A program made the translations under genes and the position numbers. 64,000 nucleotides of DNA from Centrapalus pauciflorus (Eukaryota; Streptophyta; Magnoliopsida; Asterales; Asteraceae): NCBI GenBank assembly GCA_020465985.1, contig JAANYP010002669.1, positions 1 through 64,000 on the forward strand, in the 5' to 3' direction. Positions 1 through 12,210 of the stretch are shown in pieces. The stretch's first letter is position 1, and every line of letters starts with the position of its first letter. The notes below the pieces were generated by a model that worked only from the letters and a program-made list of their open reading frames with translations, was not told where the DNA came from and ran no database searches.

Positions 1-1004
1 CCGTTATTAAGAACGCTTATAAAATCCTAAAATTCTTTTCCATTCCGAATAAGTATTTAAAAGATTTTTTTTATTAAATTATAGTTTGCATAGTGATAAA
101 TTAACAAACTCTAGAATTAGAAGCGATTATATGCGCTTTATCTCCGACGATGCATAGTCATTTAGTTTTTTGTTAAACAGAAACTCCAGCTAACACTACC
201 CAATCTAGTTCCATCTAGATTTTGTTATAAAAAATTATTTTATAATTTTAATAAACTCCAGCTTATGGAAATAGCTACAGCTTTCATAAACCATAAAATA
301 TAAGTTCTCATAAGTTGTGTGTCAAAATGTCTTAAAACATATATGAAATACAATTATCCATTTTTAAAAGTTATATTGTCATTATCATGTTATACTTTTT
401 AACAGTTATTTTTACAAAATAGGTAAAAGCACACACATTTGTAAGTGTAAATGGCATGTCAAAAATAGGAGGCATTTGGTTTGTTAGAATACATAGAGAT
501 TGGATGGGAAATTTTTTCAATGTGAATTGCTAACATATTCTAATTCTTTGATAAATTTTAATTATTTCAGAACCATTACAACGAATCAGAAACTACTTTA
601 TGTGTTTTTGGATGCCCGTCACCCGATTTCAATCCAACTTTTTGATTAATTTTTAACATTTTACTTGTATATTTTGACCAATTATTTAAGTCGTTTAATC
701 CGTTTATTTATTATTCTTACCATCTTTAATAAAATAATAATAATAATAAACCACCTTACCCATTTTGTCAATTATAAAACGCGACAAGTTTAATAGTCAT
801 AATAGATTACCTTAAAAAGAAATTATATAAACAATGTTGTTTTATTATAAACTTACATGATAAAAACTCTTTATGAGAAAAAAGTTGTCATTAAATAAAA
901 TTTATAGACCTTGAGATTCATAGAAATGATTTAACAACATTGAGATATAAACATGAACGTCTATTGGTGACACACTGATCACCATCTTTTACTGGTTTTT
1001 AACC
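1..1004. other. AT-rich flank downstream of CCoAOMT copy A
   Basis: This stretch holds the 3' flank (and presumably the 3' UTR) of the minus-strand methyltransferase gene. It is AT-rich with no sizeable coding frame, and I recognise no repeat with clear ends in it. Confidence 0.5.
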
Positions 1005-2237
1005 TTAGTTAATGCGCCGACATAATGTAATTCCATCACCGACTGGAAGCTGACAAATCTCCACTCTTGGATCAACTGCTAAAGCTTTGTTGAGTTCCAA
1101 TACAAAGTCTCTATAGTATCGAACATACTTCCTAAGAGGTGCATCTGGAGGTGCTACCAATGATCCATTCCAAAGTGTGTTGTCATAGCCAATCACTCCC
1201 CCGATCTTGACAAGATCAATTAGTCTCTTATGGTAGTTAAGATAGTTATCTTTATCGGCATCCACAAAAATAAAATCAAAACTTCCATGAAATTTTACCT
1301 ATAAACATAAACATTGGAAGTTATAATAAAAATATACTTCATACACCTCATGAAGAAATTATAATACATCATTACTACTAATTATATTGACAATATCTAT
1401 ATGGTCCATATATCCTTTGTTTATATTTACGACAGATTTTTTATTAAAATCTCATCAAATACTCAGAAGATTATTTTACTCTATGAAAGTTAGTTATTAT
1501 ATTAAAGTCAAAATACTTACATCTTCGATCATTTGGTCAAGAACAGGTAGTGCAGGACCTTCTCTAAAGTCAATCTTGTGAGCAACACCAGCCTTTTCAA
1601 TGATGGGAAGTCCAATCTCGTAATTTTCACGATTGATATCTAAAGCCAATATCTGAAAACATATGAAAGGTAGTATTTAGAGCATCACACAATGGTTTTT
1701 CATAACCCTATTTTAGGTTCATTCAATGATGCCACATTTAATTGGTAAGGTGAGCTAATCTCAAAATATTTATTATATTGTAAAACATACCAAAATTGGA
1801 ATTATACCTTTCCATCGTCAGGAAGAGCTAAAGCAGTGGATAAAAGCGAATAACCCGTATACACTCCAATCTCCATAGTGTTCTTGGCATTAATGAGCTT
1901 AAGGAGCATGTTAAGAAATTGTCCTTCATCAGCTGATGTAGTCATTAGGTTCCTATTTCATATTTAAAAAAACAACAAATATATCAATGAATTCATGAGT
2001 TTTTTTTCTTTTTAAAAAAAATCAAACATTAAGTGCATGATTCCATACACAAACCAAATAATTAACTTACCAAGGATGTTTAGCAGTAACCTCACGTAGC
2101 TCTTTCATAGGAGCAGGCTCTCTTGGATAGACACTTGTTTCTAGAATGTATTGATAAAGTGCATCGCTTTGAAGAAGACTCTTATGGCCGACTTCTTGGT
2201 GTTTAGACGGTTGACTACCTTCGTTGACTGCCGCCAT
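1005..2237 (-). CDS. CCOAOMT: Caffeoyl-CoA O-methyltransferase (copy A)
   Basis: Cytosolic S-adenosylmethionine-dependent enzyme that methylates caffeoyl-CoA to feruloyl-CoA in monolignol and lignin synthesis. Four exons are read on the minus strand: 2237-2071, 1952-1808, 1652-1521 and 1298-1005. All introns are GT-AG and the sum is 738 nt, or 245 residues, against about 247 for the family. The start is the ATG at 2237, just ahead of the conserved KHQEVGHKSLLQSDALYQYI block. Visible signatures are EIGVYTGYSLL (SAM-binding region), DADKDNY and GYDNTLWNG, which supply the metal-binding Asp161, Asp187 and Asn188, and the C-terminal LPVGDGITLCRRI. The gene is a tandem paralog of the one at 9212-10421, with the same orientation and intron positions. 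Proteins differ mainly at the N-terminus; Val and Phe replace the more usual Gly and Tyr just before the HGSFDFIF block. It appears intact. Confidence 0.95.
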
Positions 2238-2312
2238 ATGTGATTGATGTGTTGTGACTTGCTTTGAGGATGAAGGTGAGATGGTATGATAGGAGAAGGT
2301 GGAAGAGAGTGA

Positions 2313-2323
2313 GTATTTATAAG
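2313..2323 (-). promoter_or_regulatory. TATA box of CCoAOMT copy A
   Basis: The minus strand reads CTTATAAATAC about 75-85 bases upstream of the ATG. The paralog has CTATAAATAC at the matching place. Confidence 0.7.
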
Positions 2324-2359
2324 AGGAGATATATGGAGATTGTGGAGGTGGTAGAGAAA

Positions 2360-2425
2360 GGTTGGTTTTGTTATTGGTGAAGTGGGAAGGACTTTCCTTT
2401 CATGGTGGGCAAAAAGTTGGTGAGA
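2360..2425 (-). promoter_or_regulatory. AC elements (MYB sites) upstream of CCoAOMT copy A
   Basis: On the minus strand ACCAACC (2360-2366, AC-II type) and TCTCACCAACT (2415-2425, like the PAL/4CL box L) lie 40-110 bases upstream of the TATA box. AC elements are the known binding sites of R2R3-MYB activators in lignin and phenylpropanoid promoters. Both motifs recur in the paralog's promoter, and the sequence between them (around AGTCCTTCCCACTTCAC) is also conserved. Confidence 0.7.
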
Positions 2426-2640
2426 CACCTTTCTTTTTTCCTTTCTTTGAAAAATTCATATATTCTGCTTTGATTTTCTTTTTTATCAAAGCATATGTAA
2501 TTTGTCAATCTATATTGATCTATTAAAAAGCTAGTATATATATAATTACTTATAATTAAAAAAAATTAATATTGTATTCTAATATAAAATGTGAATTTAT
2601 AGATTTACAGAATTCAATTATTATATCAAAATAAATTTAA

Positions 2641-2960
2641 GAGTTAAATATCATTTTGACCAACCAACTTTTAAATTTTTCTTGATTTAGCCACTAAACT
2701 ATGTTTTGTCCCGATTTAGTCATCAACTATTTTATGTATATATATTTAGCTGCTAAACTTCATTTTTACCGATTTAACTATTTAAAATTGTCTCAATTTG
2801 ACCTTTAAATTATAATATTTTGTGTTGATTTAACCATTAGTTTTATTTATTTTCTTCAAAATAGAATTATAAACTAAAGTTTAATGATAAAATCGAGAAA
2901 TAGTTTAATAGCTAAATATGATAAATCTAAAAGTTGGATAGTCAATATGATACTTAAACC
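2641..2960. mobile_element. Mutator-type MITE, 320 bp, perfect 9-bp TSD
   Basis: Inverted termini (GAGTTAAATATCATTTTGAC against GGTTTAAGTATCATATTGAC on the other strand) are bounded by the direct repeat TAAATTTAA at 2632-2640 and 2961-2969. A 9-bp target duplication is the Mutator/MULE hallmark. There is no coding sequence; the interior has degenerate 'gatttagccactaaact' phrases typical of these foldbacks. It lies about 300 bases beyond the TATA box of CCoAOMT copy A. Confidence 0.8.
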
Positions 2961-2969
2961 TAAATTTAA

Positions 2970-4114
2970 TAACAAGAGTTGTTAATTACCCATGAATTAT
3001 ATATAGATATAATATAATGTTTTCTAGTAATTATTGATAATTGAATAATTACTGAATTTGTATTGTACAAATCATATTCTAATGTCCGAAATAGCTTTTT
3101 GAATCCGTTTACGTCAATCAAAGTCCCTCATGTTATATTTTAACAATTTCTTTTACATTTATCAATATCATAAATAAAATATGAGTGTTATTTGTCTAAT
3201 TATAGATTATAGTACTCTTCTTATTTATTTAACATTTAATTTAAATTTAAATAAGATATGTTAATGTACTTTGTAAGTTTGTATGGGACACATTGTCAAT
3301 AAATGTCATATAAAATACATTCTGACACTATAGGGAACATGAAATGTTTAGGCTGAAAAATTATTATAAAATTTTAACAAAAGAAAATATAGATGGCAAA
3401 ATTGAGAAGATACAAATTGAATTTCGTAATTTATCCTTGGTAAATAAAAGAAGAGTTTTTTATTCTTTTTCAATCTAAAAAATTAAATCATGTTTTTTTT
3501 TTTGTCAAAATAAAATTTCATGATACCTTCTTAATCTAAAAATTTTATAATATTTTTAATGTCAACATTTATAATTAATAACATCTTTGTTGATAATTTA
3601 TTCGGTCATATTTACACACGCAAACTGTATGATGACAAGTATATTTAAATGAGAATATAAGATTTCACTTTGATTTATTAAGTGTTTTATGTTTCAAAAG
3701 TATTTTATTGTGAATATTTATTTGTTATAATTACAATATTAATGATTTTAATTTTCTACTAAATCATATTTGATAAATACAAATATTTGACAAACTAAAA
3801 AATTCATTTTCTAATATAAGTAATTTTTTTAAAATAATTTTTAGATATGTTTTCTTTTATGTACTTTTACTTAGTTAATGATATATATTAAATTTTAATC
3901 TAAACATTACTATTTTTAAAATAACATTAAATATTCTTAAATTTAAATTCTATTTTATTCTTAACATTTAACATTAATATTGACATCAATTTAAATTATG
4001 TTATCAATTACAATCCATTTAAACTTCTATTTTTTATCAATTTAGAACGTGAGTAAGCGTTTAACCTATTTATTACTAAATATACATTTATAATATAGAT
4101 TTCATTGATCGCTA

Positions 4115-4150
<36 letters not shown>

Positions 4151-4436
4151 TTACGGTTATGTAATAATATTCTTATATATGATAAATACCAATTTTCATA
4201 TCATAATTATAAATAAAAATAAATTTTGAATCTAAAAAAAGGCATATTATGATATGGATTATTTATTATAAAATGACTATTTCAGACAAATTTTTATCTG
4301 AATATTTATTTATTCTAATTAGAATATAATGAATTTAATAATATTTTTCATTAAATGTGGTTTTTAAATATAAAATTTAGTAATTTTTAAAAATGATAGT
4401 TCATTCTAATGGAAAATGTAATTGAATATCAAATAT
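2970..4436. other. AT-rich intergenic DNA with an (AT)n tract
   Basis: No gene or bounded repeat is recognised. A (AT)13 microsatellite sits at about 4117-4142. Confidence 0.5.
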
Positions 4437-4728
4437 ACTTAGATGTTGTTTATTTTTTAAGAGGTTGATGTCTGCGGTCTACAGACTTAGCAATAGAAAT
4501 TTGCGGTCAGAAGAGCTGGCCTAAAGGTCTGCAGTCTTCGCAGATGCGGTAAGACGTTTGCAGACGCGGGAAGATGATGCGGCAGACGCGAGAAGACGTC
4601 TGCAGACGCGGGCAGACGATAAAAAAATTAACGCACTTCCATGAAAACATTTTTTCCGCGTCTTCGAGTTCGCAAATATAAGAGGTTCGAAAATCTTTTT
4701 AAAAAAAAAACAAACATGAACTTACATT
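4437..4728. repeat. Probable hAT-like MITE with a GC-rich internal tandem motif
   Basis: The left end resembles the 5107 element (TGTTTATTTTTTAAGAGGTT, then a CAGAC-type motif). The right end carries an AAGAGGTT copy and ends near aaaacaaacatg. The core (about 4490-4615) is a degenerate repeat of 'gcagacgcgggaaga' units, a GC island in very AT-rich DNA. No target duplication was identified, so the limits are approximate. Confidence 0.4.
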
Positions 4729-5106
4729 TTTAAGATATTATATTATTATTTATTATTTTCTAAAAATTTAAACAAACCGTTGTAGTTTCATACAATTATA
4801 ATTCTAAAATAGTTTTTAAATAATTTATTTTCATTTAAAGCCAATTTAAGTTATATATATTAAACATTTATTTTTAAAAAAATATTTCTAAAAAATTATA
4901 CTTATATGGATTTATTTATGATCGTCTAATAAAATTTATGCAATTCAACTATGTAAAAGCTAAATACCAATCAATATTTTATAACTTTTATATATTTTTA
5001 ATAATATAAAATGATTTCCATATGAAAATTTGATTTTATTGGATTCAAATGAGGTGGTAATAATACACCAATAAATGTTGTAAACGGATCAGGATGTAAA
5101 TACACT

Positions 5107-5439
5107 TAGGTGCTATTTGTTTAAGAGGTTAAATGTCTAAAGTTTGAAAGCCACATCTGAAATTAAGTGGTGGTCTTAGAATCTAAAATCTGAAATTAAG
5201 AGGTGATCTTAAGATTGTTTGTTTGAAGGATATAAAATTAGGGTTGTAGATTAAAAATAAAGAAAAGACTCTCTTAATTTTTTTAAAACCAAAATCTTTC
5301 ACTTAATTTTAAGAGGTAAATTAGAAGTTTAAACCTCTTAAGTCTAAACCTAAACAAACAATCTTAATTTATTATATCTCTGAAATTTAAACTTCAGACC
5401 TTTTTAAAAGGCTTTTAATGGAAAACAAATAAGGCCCTA
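5107..5439. mobile_element. hAT-like MITE
   Basis: Imperfect inverted termini TAGGTGCTATTTGTTT and TAGGGCCTTATTTGTTT (reverse strand) with complementary sub-terminal 'ttaagaggt' and 'tctgaaattaag' motifs. The structure fits a hAT-derived MITE, but I found no 8-bp duplication. Related copies are at 4437, 20450 and 30784. Confidence 0.5.
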
Positions 5440-5607
5440 TTAAAATTCCGTATTAACTATGTTTATCCTAATATCATGACTATTAAATTAATATTTTATA
5501 AGATCACAAAATATTTATCTATACCATTTTAACATGAATATTTAATATTTTTTGTAATAATATTTTATTATTATATATAGATCTAAAAAAAATTAATTTA
5601 TTAAAAA

Positions 5608-5638
5608 TACACATGTAATACATGGGTCAATAAGCTAG
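5608..5638 (+). mobile_element. Helitron 3' terminus
   Basis: A CATGTAATACATG hairpin is followed by CTAG and then T, as expected of a Helitron 3' end. The same hairpin ends the Helitron at 33920-36733. A possible 5' end (A, then TCTATATTGATCTATTAA) occurs at 2509, but I cannot prove the pair belongs together. Confidence 0.55.
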
Positions 5639-5860
5639 TTTATCTATTAAAATATTATTATTTATAATAAATTCATATTATAATTTGTCTATAGAATCTT
5701 TTATTCGATACATAAAAATAGATGTTAATATATTGGATGGGTTTGGGTGGAGGCGCATAAAAATGGCAAAACAAAAGATAAACCTTATTATTAGGTCTTA
5801 GGGACCCGTTCACCAACCTTTATTCCTTTCCCATTTTGTGCGACTTTTACATTGTTTCTC

Positions 5861-7241
5861 GGGTAAATTACAAATTTTGTCCATGTGGTTTGGTGGAAAT
5901 TATGGATTTCGTCCCTAAACTTTATTTATTACACCGGTAGTCCCTATTTTGAAGTTTTGTTACGTATTTGGTCCTTTGATTGTTTGACTTTTCTAAACTT
6001 TTCAAAAATGACCATCTTGTCCTTTACTAATTACAGTTTTAGTCCCTGTAGTTTTCCAATAAATTTCATTTAAGGTCCCTATGTAAAAATTTTAATTTTT
6101 AATTTACTTTTAGTTTTATTTAATATTTTAATTATATCAACCAATTATTATATAAAAAATTTTATTATTTTTATAATATACACATTTTTAACTTTTTTAA
6201 TTTTCTCTTTTATTGTATTGTTTTCTTTTTATAAAATATATATCTATATGTTTTATCTTTCATGTTATGTATCAAAATTATTTAATATGTTAATTTAACA
6301 AACATGATAATATTTCATATGTTGGATGCTCTTGAAATATTCATAATAAACTTTCAAAAGAAAGTTTCAAATGATTAAAAATGAGAAACTTTTGTTTTCG
6401 GTGAAATTTTTAATATTTATTTTATATTTTGATTTTTATCAAAATCCAATTTAACCACATAAAAATACATAACATTATTAAACAATTTAAAATTTTCTAA
6501 AATTTCAAAATCTTAAATCAAAATAAACTTCATAATAACCTACGTTACTATCAATATCTAGTAAAACAAATGAATTTACATGTAATTGGTACAATTGGTT
6601 TTGTAATACTTTCAAACCATTATATCACCATAATAATGCTATGTGTAATATGTACTTAAATTTGATTATAATAAAAAATTGAAAGATAACATAAATTTCA
6701 AAGATTTCTCTGATAAGCAAACTTTAATGCTTTTGAAAATTGTTAATAATATTTCAAGGGTATCCAAAATATGAAATATTATCATGTTTGTTAATTAAAT
6801 ATATAAATAACATATAAAATAATTTTGATGCGTTACATGAAAAATAAAACATATAAATATTTATTTTATAAAAAGAAAACCATATAATAAAAGGAAAAAA
6901 AAATAAAAAAGTTAAACATAATACTTTAAAAACATAATATTTTAAAAATACTAAAAAAATTTCACATAAAATAATAAATGTTTGGTATAATTAAATATTA
7001 AATAAAAATAAAATAAAAATAGGGACCTTAAGTGAAATTAACTAGAATACTACAGGGACTTAAACTGTAATTAGTAAAAGGACAAAATGGGCATTTTTAA
7101 AAAATTTAGAAAAGTCAAACTATCAAAGGACCAAATCCGCAACAAAACTTGAAAATAGGGACTGTCAGTGTAATAAATGAAGTCTGGGGACCAAATCCAT
7201 AATTTTCACTAAACCACAATGACCGAATTTGTAATTTACCC
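5861..7241. mobile_element. Long-hairpin Mutator-type element, 1.38 kb, perfect 9-bp TSD
   Basis: The element starts GGGTAAATTACAAATTTTGT and ends with its near-complement, between perfect copies of TTGTTTCTC (5852-5860 and 7242-7250). The first ~210 bases pair with the last ~220 with few mismatches. Sub-terminal blocks also pair (for example around 6300-6400 with 6720-6800), so most of the element is one imperfect hairpin. It has no transposase; the reading frames inside are short. A truncated relative is at 30096. Confidence 0.85.
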
Positions 7242-7250
7242 TTGTTTCTC

Positions 7251-7946
7251 AACTACATATGATTGTTTTATTTTATTTTTTTTAAATGGCAAAATATATT
7301 TAAAAACGTAAAACAAGAAAAACATACGAAAGAAAAAATCTTCTAAATCTTTCACAATATTTATAAGATAGAAAGAGAGGCCAAAAACAAAACGAAAAGT
7401 GATCTCTAACAAATCTAAATACAAAAAAAAAAAAAAATTTGAACACCAAAACTAACCTAGTCCTACTCCTAATGATTATTGGTTGTCTTAGAACAATGGT
7501 TTTGTTTAGTGCCGGGTCTATTTGTATTTAGATCGATGTTCATCAATAAGTCATACAACTCGCTGATAAATCTTTTGAACTTGACTCAATCATAAACAAC
7601 ACTTTCTGAAGACGAGAAATGAAAACGACGACTAGGAAACAGGAGTTTGCACGCATAAGCTTGACGAGATTTAATTTATGCAGGGACACGAAAGTTTATG
7701 CATACATAAAACCATGTATTTTATGCAACACTAAAAAAATAATCCTTTTAAAATAACGATAAATGTTTAAATTGATCAAAAATACAAAAAGTGTTAATTG
7801 CATAGATGAACTTTTAACTAACCCTTGATTGCATTTTTGGTTACTTTTTCAAAAAAGTTGCAATAACAGTGTTTTAACTTCCGAAATGTGAACGAATTTT
7901 GTTAGAAACTGACATTAAGTCAAGGTCTTTTTAGTTTTTTTTAAGG
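7251..7946. other. Intergenic, no feature recognised
   Basis: AT-rich with short poly-A stretches. A phrase near 7797-7890 ('taattgcatagatgaac', 'ttgcaataacagtg') resembles decayed MULE termini, but no pair of ends is visible. Confidence 0.4.
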
Positions 7947-7960
7947 GTAAATGACCGTTT

Positions 7961-8770
7961 TTGTATTTTATTATTATTATACCTTCAATCCAACCAAATA
8001 CCAAAGTCTACCACCGACCCTTTAACCTGGTGTTGCAGTTGTATCCGTTGCTGTTTCTTCAATCTCATCTGTCAAATTCTATTCACCATCGAAATCTTCC
8101 TCACCATTGTCAGATTGATCTTCTGGTTCCTTTTCCGCCCTAATGTCCCCAAATTTCATGTCGTCGACGCTACTTCACCAGATTCACTCTTTCGCTTCTT
8201 CACCAGATTCACTATTTCGCCTACTTCACCAAATTCACTCTTTCGGAAACCTAACTGTCGTTAGGGAATCTACTATGACAAAATTGTGGCCAACACAATG
8301 TACTATGATCGGAGATTTGCGACGACGGAGGTTCAAGGGTTTCATTTAGGTATAAGAAAGAGAATAATGTGAGTGCGGTGTTTAAAGAGGAACAATTGGT
8401 GGTTCTCGGTGTTGGTGATAAATCGAAATACGATTCCGAACAGAGTGATGAGATTTATAAAATTGATTTGAAACTGAAATTGAAGATCAGATTTAAAGTT
8501 TGGTGGGCAAAACCCCCTAAATTTAAACCTAAATCTATACAGACTAACAACGGCTTTGGTGTTGCAAACCAAGATTAACATGTGGTGGTTGATTTCGAAA
8601 ACGGTAAGAAGTTTACCAATTCTTCTTTGGAATCTCAAGCTGCATGCGTGGTTTTTCAGACCTACAACCATGCTTTCAGAAGCAAAAACTTTATTTTTTC
8701 TTAGAAAAGCAAATGTTAGGTTCATATTAACACTTGAGAAATTAAACTTACTAAATATTTTTTAGATCTA
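7961..8770. other. Unidentified low-copy stretch with short frames
   Basis: This stretch is somewhat less AT-rich than its surroundings. It holds a short tandem repeat (8166-8245) and overlapping small frames on both strands (for example 8369-8578 plus, 8342-8725 minus) that match no family I know. It could be a captured gene fragment or a decayed gene; I assign no function. Confidence 0.3.
8166..8245 (+). repeat. Three-copy minisatellite, ~26-bp unit
   Basis: Three successive copies of a unit like CTTCACCAGATTCACTCTTT, with a few substitutions between copies. Confidence 0.7.
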
Positions 8771-9211
8771 CACTTGAAAAAGCATCTCTCTACTGTTCAT
8801 CTTCTCCATTGTCTCGTCAATTTCCAAATCTCTTTTTTGGAACTTGTATGAAGATGAAAGTTATTGGTCGGCAACGATGGTCGGAGTTAGTAAAGGAAGT
8901 GGCCAATTAACTTTCCATTTTGTAATCGTCAAGTATTATAACTAATTGGACACTTAACTTTCCATTTTCATTATAATGTCATGTAAATAATCAAGATTAC
9001 ATATTTTGATGATATAAAAGTAACAATATGATCAAAAATAATCAAATAAAACGAGTAAAAATCCTGATACTCATTAGAATCATTTCAATGCACATTTATA
9101 TATATAGTCGATCAAGACCATCTTCAACTATCACCATAATTCCTTAGAAATGATATTGATTCATTATGGGTAAACTAATGTTCATCTGTTTTTGAATAGT
9201 CGTGATGTGAA
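8771..9211. other. 3' flank of CCoAOMT copy B
   Basis: AT-rich flank of the minus-strand gene. A direct repeat of 'ttaactttccatttt' occurs at about 8908 and 8957. Nothing else seen. Confidence 0.4.
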
Positions 9212-10421
9212 TCACTTGATGCGACGACATAAGGTTATTCCATCACCAACTGGAAGTTGACAGATTTCTACCCTTGGATCAATAGCCAAAGCTTTGTTAA
9301 GCTCTAATACAAAGTCTCTGTAATACCTAACATACTTTCTTAGTGGTGCATCAGGTGGTGCTACCAACGATCCATTCCAGAGGGTGTTGTCATAGCCGAT
9401 CACTCCACCAATCTTGACAAGATCAATTAACCTCTTATGGTAGTTAAGATAGTTGTCCTTATCAGCATCCACGAAAATAAAATCAAAACTTCCATGGTAC
9501 TTTTCCTGTAAATTAACCATTTAAATTTATTAATGATGTAAATTATTACTTAGTATTTACCTCCAGTGAATATATATATACATACACACACAAATACATA
9601 CATACGTAAACGTTTTTTTTTTGTTTTAATGCAAGAGCATTCCCTATATATTTATCAAATAGGTCAATGTTCCATTTAAAATGATTTATGATACTTACAT
9701 CTGCGATCATTTGGTCAAGTAAAGGAAGAGCAGGTCCTTCTCTGAAGTCAATCTTGTGAGCGACACCAGCTTTTTCAATGATAGGAAGACCAATTTCATA
9801 ATTTTCACGATTGATATCCAAAGCTAAAATCTGAATTATTTAAAAAAAAATAATGAAGTTACATGGTTGTTGCTTTCAAAGGTTTTTTATGCTTTAATTA
9901 ACCAGTCACATGTTTATATAGTTAAATGACATGATTTTAATTTATTATTAATTTTGTAAAATATTTCAAAAATCATTGTCTTACTTTTCCATCATCAGGA
10001 AGAGCTAGAGCAGTGGACAAAAGAGAGTAACCGGTGTAGACACCAATCTCCATGGTGTTCTTGGCATTGATTAGCTTCAAAAGAAGGTTAAGAAACTGTC
10101 CTTCATCGGCTGATGTTGTCATAAGATTCCTATTTCACATTACAGAACAAAAACAATCCGTAATGATTACCAAAGCAAGTTTACCCACCTCCTTTTGATT
10201 CTTAAAGTAAAAAAATAAAAGAAAACTAATGTTGGGTAATTAACTTACCAAGGGTGTTTAGCAGTAACTTCACGTAACTCTTTCATTGCTGCAGGCTCTC
10301 TGGGATAAACGCTGGTTTCAAGAATGTATTGGTACAGTGCATCACTCTGAAGAAGACTTTTGTGACCAACTTCTTGATGTTTTGCCGGTTGATTTTCGCT
10401 GCCGCCGTTGACCGTTGCCAT
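9212..10421 (-). CDS. CCOAOMT: Caffeoyl-CoA O-methyltransferase (copy B)
   Basis: Same enzyme as the neighbour at 1005-2237: Mg/Ca-dependent, SAM-using methylation of caffeoyl-CoA in lignin precursor synthesis. Exons on the minus strand are 10421-10249, 10129-9985, 9830-9699 and 9505-9212, with GT-AG introns and identical phases to copy A. They total 744 nt, or 247 residues, the standard family length. Asp163, Asp189 and Asn190 (in DADKDNY and GYDNTLWNG) fall exactly at the metal-ligand positions known for alfalfa CCoAOMT. The ATG at 10421 is supported by frame and by the KHQEVGHKSLLQSDALYQYI block that follows. Copies A and B differ at about one residue in exon 2, two in exon 3 and four in exon 4, plus a variable N-terminus, so both look under constraint. 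Nothing is broken. Confidence 0.96.
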
Positions 10422-10508
10422 GTGTGTGATATGTTATAACCTCCAACTAACAAAAATGTTTGAATTGATGATGAAGTGAAGCTGACTTGATAAGAGAAGG
10501 GGTATGGT

Positions 10509-10518
10509 GTATTTATAG
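10509..10518 (-). promoter_or_regulatory. TATA box of CCoAOMT copy B
   Basis: CTATAAATAC on the minus strand, about 90-100 bases upstream of the ATG, matching the position in copy A. Confidence 0.7.
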
Positions 10519-10553
10519 TTAAAGGATTTGTGGATGGTGTAGAAAATAAAAGA

Positions 10554-10620
10554 GGTTGGGTTGGTGATGATGTGAAGTGGGAGGGACTTTCCTTGCCATG
10601 GTGAAAAATAGTTGGTGAGA
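10554..10620 (-). promoter_or_regulatory. AC elements upstream of CCoAOMT copy B
   Basis: The minus strand carries ACCAACC (10559-10565), directly followed by a further CCAACC, and TCTCACCAACT (10610-10620). Spacing and the sequence between them match copy A. Confidence 0.7.
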
Positions 10621-10827
10621 TGGTGACAACTTTCTTTTAGTATTCATTTATATAAAACTAATAATTATTGTTTTTCCTTTTTAGTAATTAAAAATTATTT
10701 ATGTAGTTTATCAATATTATCATTTAATTACAATTCGAAACAAAATACTATACATGCATGCAAGAGCCAAAAGGACTACGTACAAAATAAACCACTTAAA
10801 AACTACCTAGAAAACAGAATCGTGGCA

Positions 10828-11090
10828 AAGATGTGTTTAATAAGCAAGAATTTTCGGTTTGGAGTTTTCAATAAAACTGAAAACATAATGCTTTTTTTTT
10901 TCAAGAAAACACATTTTACTAGATTGAAAACAAAAGATGAAAATCTAAAAAATATGTTTTCAAGTTTACTTGTAAATTTGAAAGCTAAAAACTGAAACAT
11001 AATAAAAACAATGGATCTGAACGTGTTTTCCAAAAACTATTGTTTTCGACGAAAATATTCAACGAAAATATGTCAACTAAACGAGCCTAG
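10828..11090. repeat. MITE family B copy
   Basis: It starts near ATGTGTTTAATAAGCAAG and ends near GTCAACTAAACGAGCC, whose complement (GGCTCGTTTAGTTGAC) loosely matches the start. It shares AAGCAAGAATTTTCGGTTT and 'aataaaactgaaaaca' with 31394-31700, and its end type with 52157-53716. No target duplication was determined. Confidence 0.55.
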
Positions 11091-12210
11091 TTACCTATAT
11101 ATTTTGGTGTACAAATATGTTGGTATTTTGAATTTAGATAGGGAAATGTGACTATATAGGAAAGGAAATAGCTAGTATTTTAATTGGAAAGTTGCATATT
11201 TGTTAAATTGTCACTTTTAATGATGGTTGGTGAAGGGTTTGAAAAAGCTATTAAATTAACCAAATTGAAAAAATAATATCCGTTTATCAAAAATCATACC
11301 ATCAGGGCAGTTCACCAACTTTTATCATTCATCCTACATAGCGTGACTAAAAAAGTCTAAAGTCTAAACCGTTAAAATCAAGAAACTGAACTGAAACAGA
11401 ATCAAATGTTATAAATTTGATTCTCAGTTCTTGAACAAAACAAGGTTATATCCGAATCTATACCTTTTAATTATAAAAGTAAAGAAAAACAGGGACCAAA
11501 CCGAATTAAAACAAAACCGGTACTTGTACTATTTAGATCAGTTCTCTGTTCAGTCTTGTCTTATGAGTTTCAATTTTAGAGCATTTTACACCGTTGTACT
11601 TCCATTAGCTTTTTCTTTTTAAAATGCAGGCCTAAAGAAAATAAATATGTGATATTAGAGTTTCAATGTTTCTTTTGAAGAATATCAGATTTCAACCAAT
11701 AAGCCGTCTTTATGATATTTCATCTCATTTATCAACTAACAATACATCTTTTAACAAAAATATTATAATAACAGTGGTGTGTAACGACCTATCATTAATA
11801 TGCATAATTTTAATTAAATCGTGTATGACTTTACACATCATTCTTCTAAAAAAACAAAATTAAAATTTAACTAGAAATTTTATCTGTTTAACTATTGAAG
11901 AGCTTAAAAGTTAAAAGTAGTAGTGTTAATCATCAACTAAGAATTTGCATCATTACTAATATCGATTCTTTTTACTTTTCAAATAAAAAAATGGGATGGG
12001 AGTTGGTGAAGATAGTGACAGGCATAAAAAAAATATTAAAAATAAAAGGAAATTATATTTTCAAAAGCAAAAAATATTAAAAATATCATCAACCACTTTT
12101 ATTCTACTTCTTGATTGAATATGCCAACTACGAGTATACTGTCTTTTCTCCTCTTGACCTTCGCACAATCGTATCAAATCAAACATATCTTTTATACAAA
12201 TATACAACAA
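11091..12210. other. Intergenic, no gene recognised
   Basis: AT-rich. Short frames (11431-11622, 11666-11863, 11895-12080) have no recognisable content and look like chance. Confidence 0.5.

Noticed and set aside
2509..5638. A Helitron spanning from TCTATATTGATC at 2509 to CTAG at 5638
   Set aside because: Both ends are plausible singly, but nothing links them; only the 3' end is annotated.
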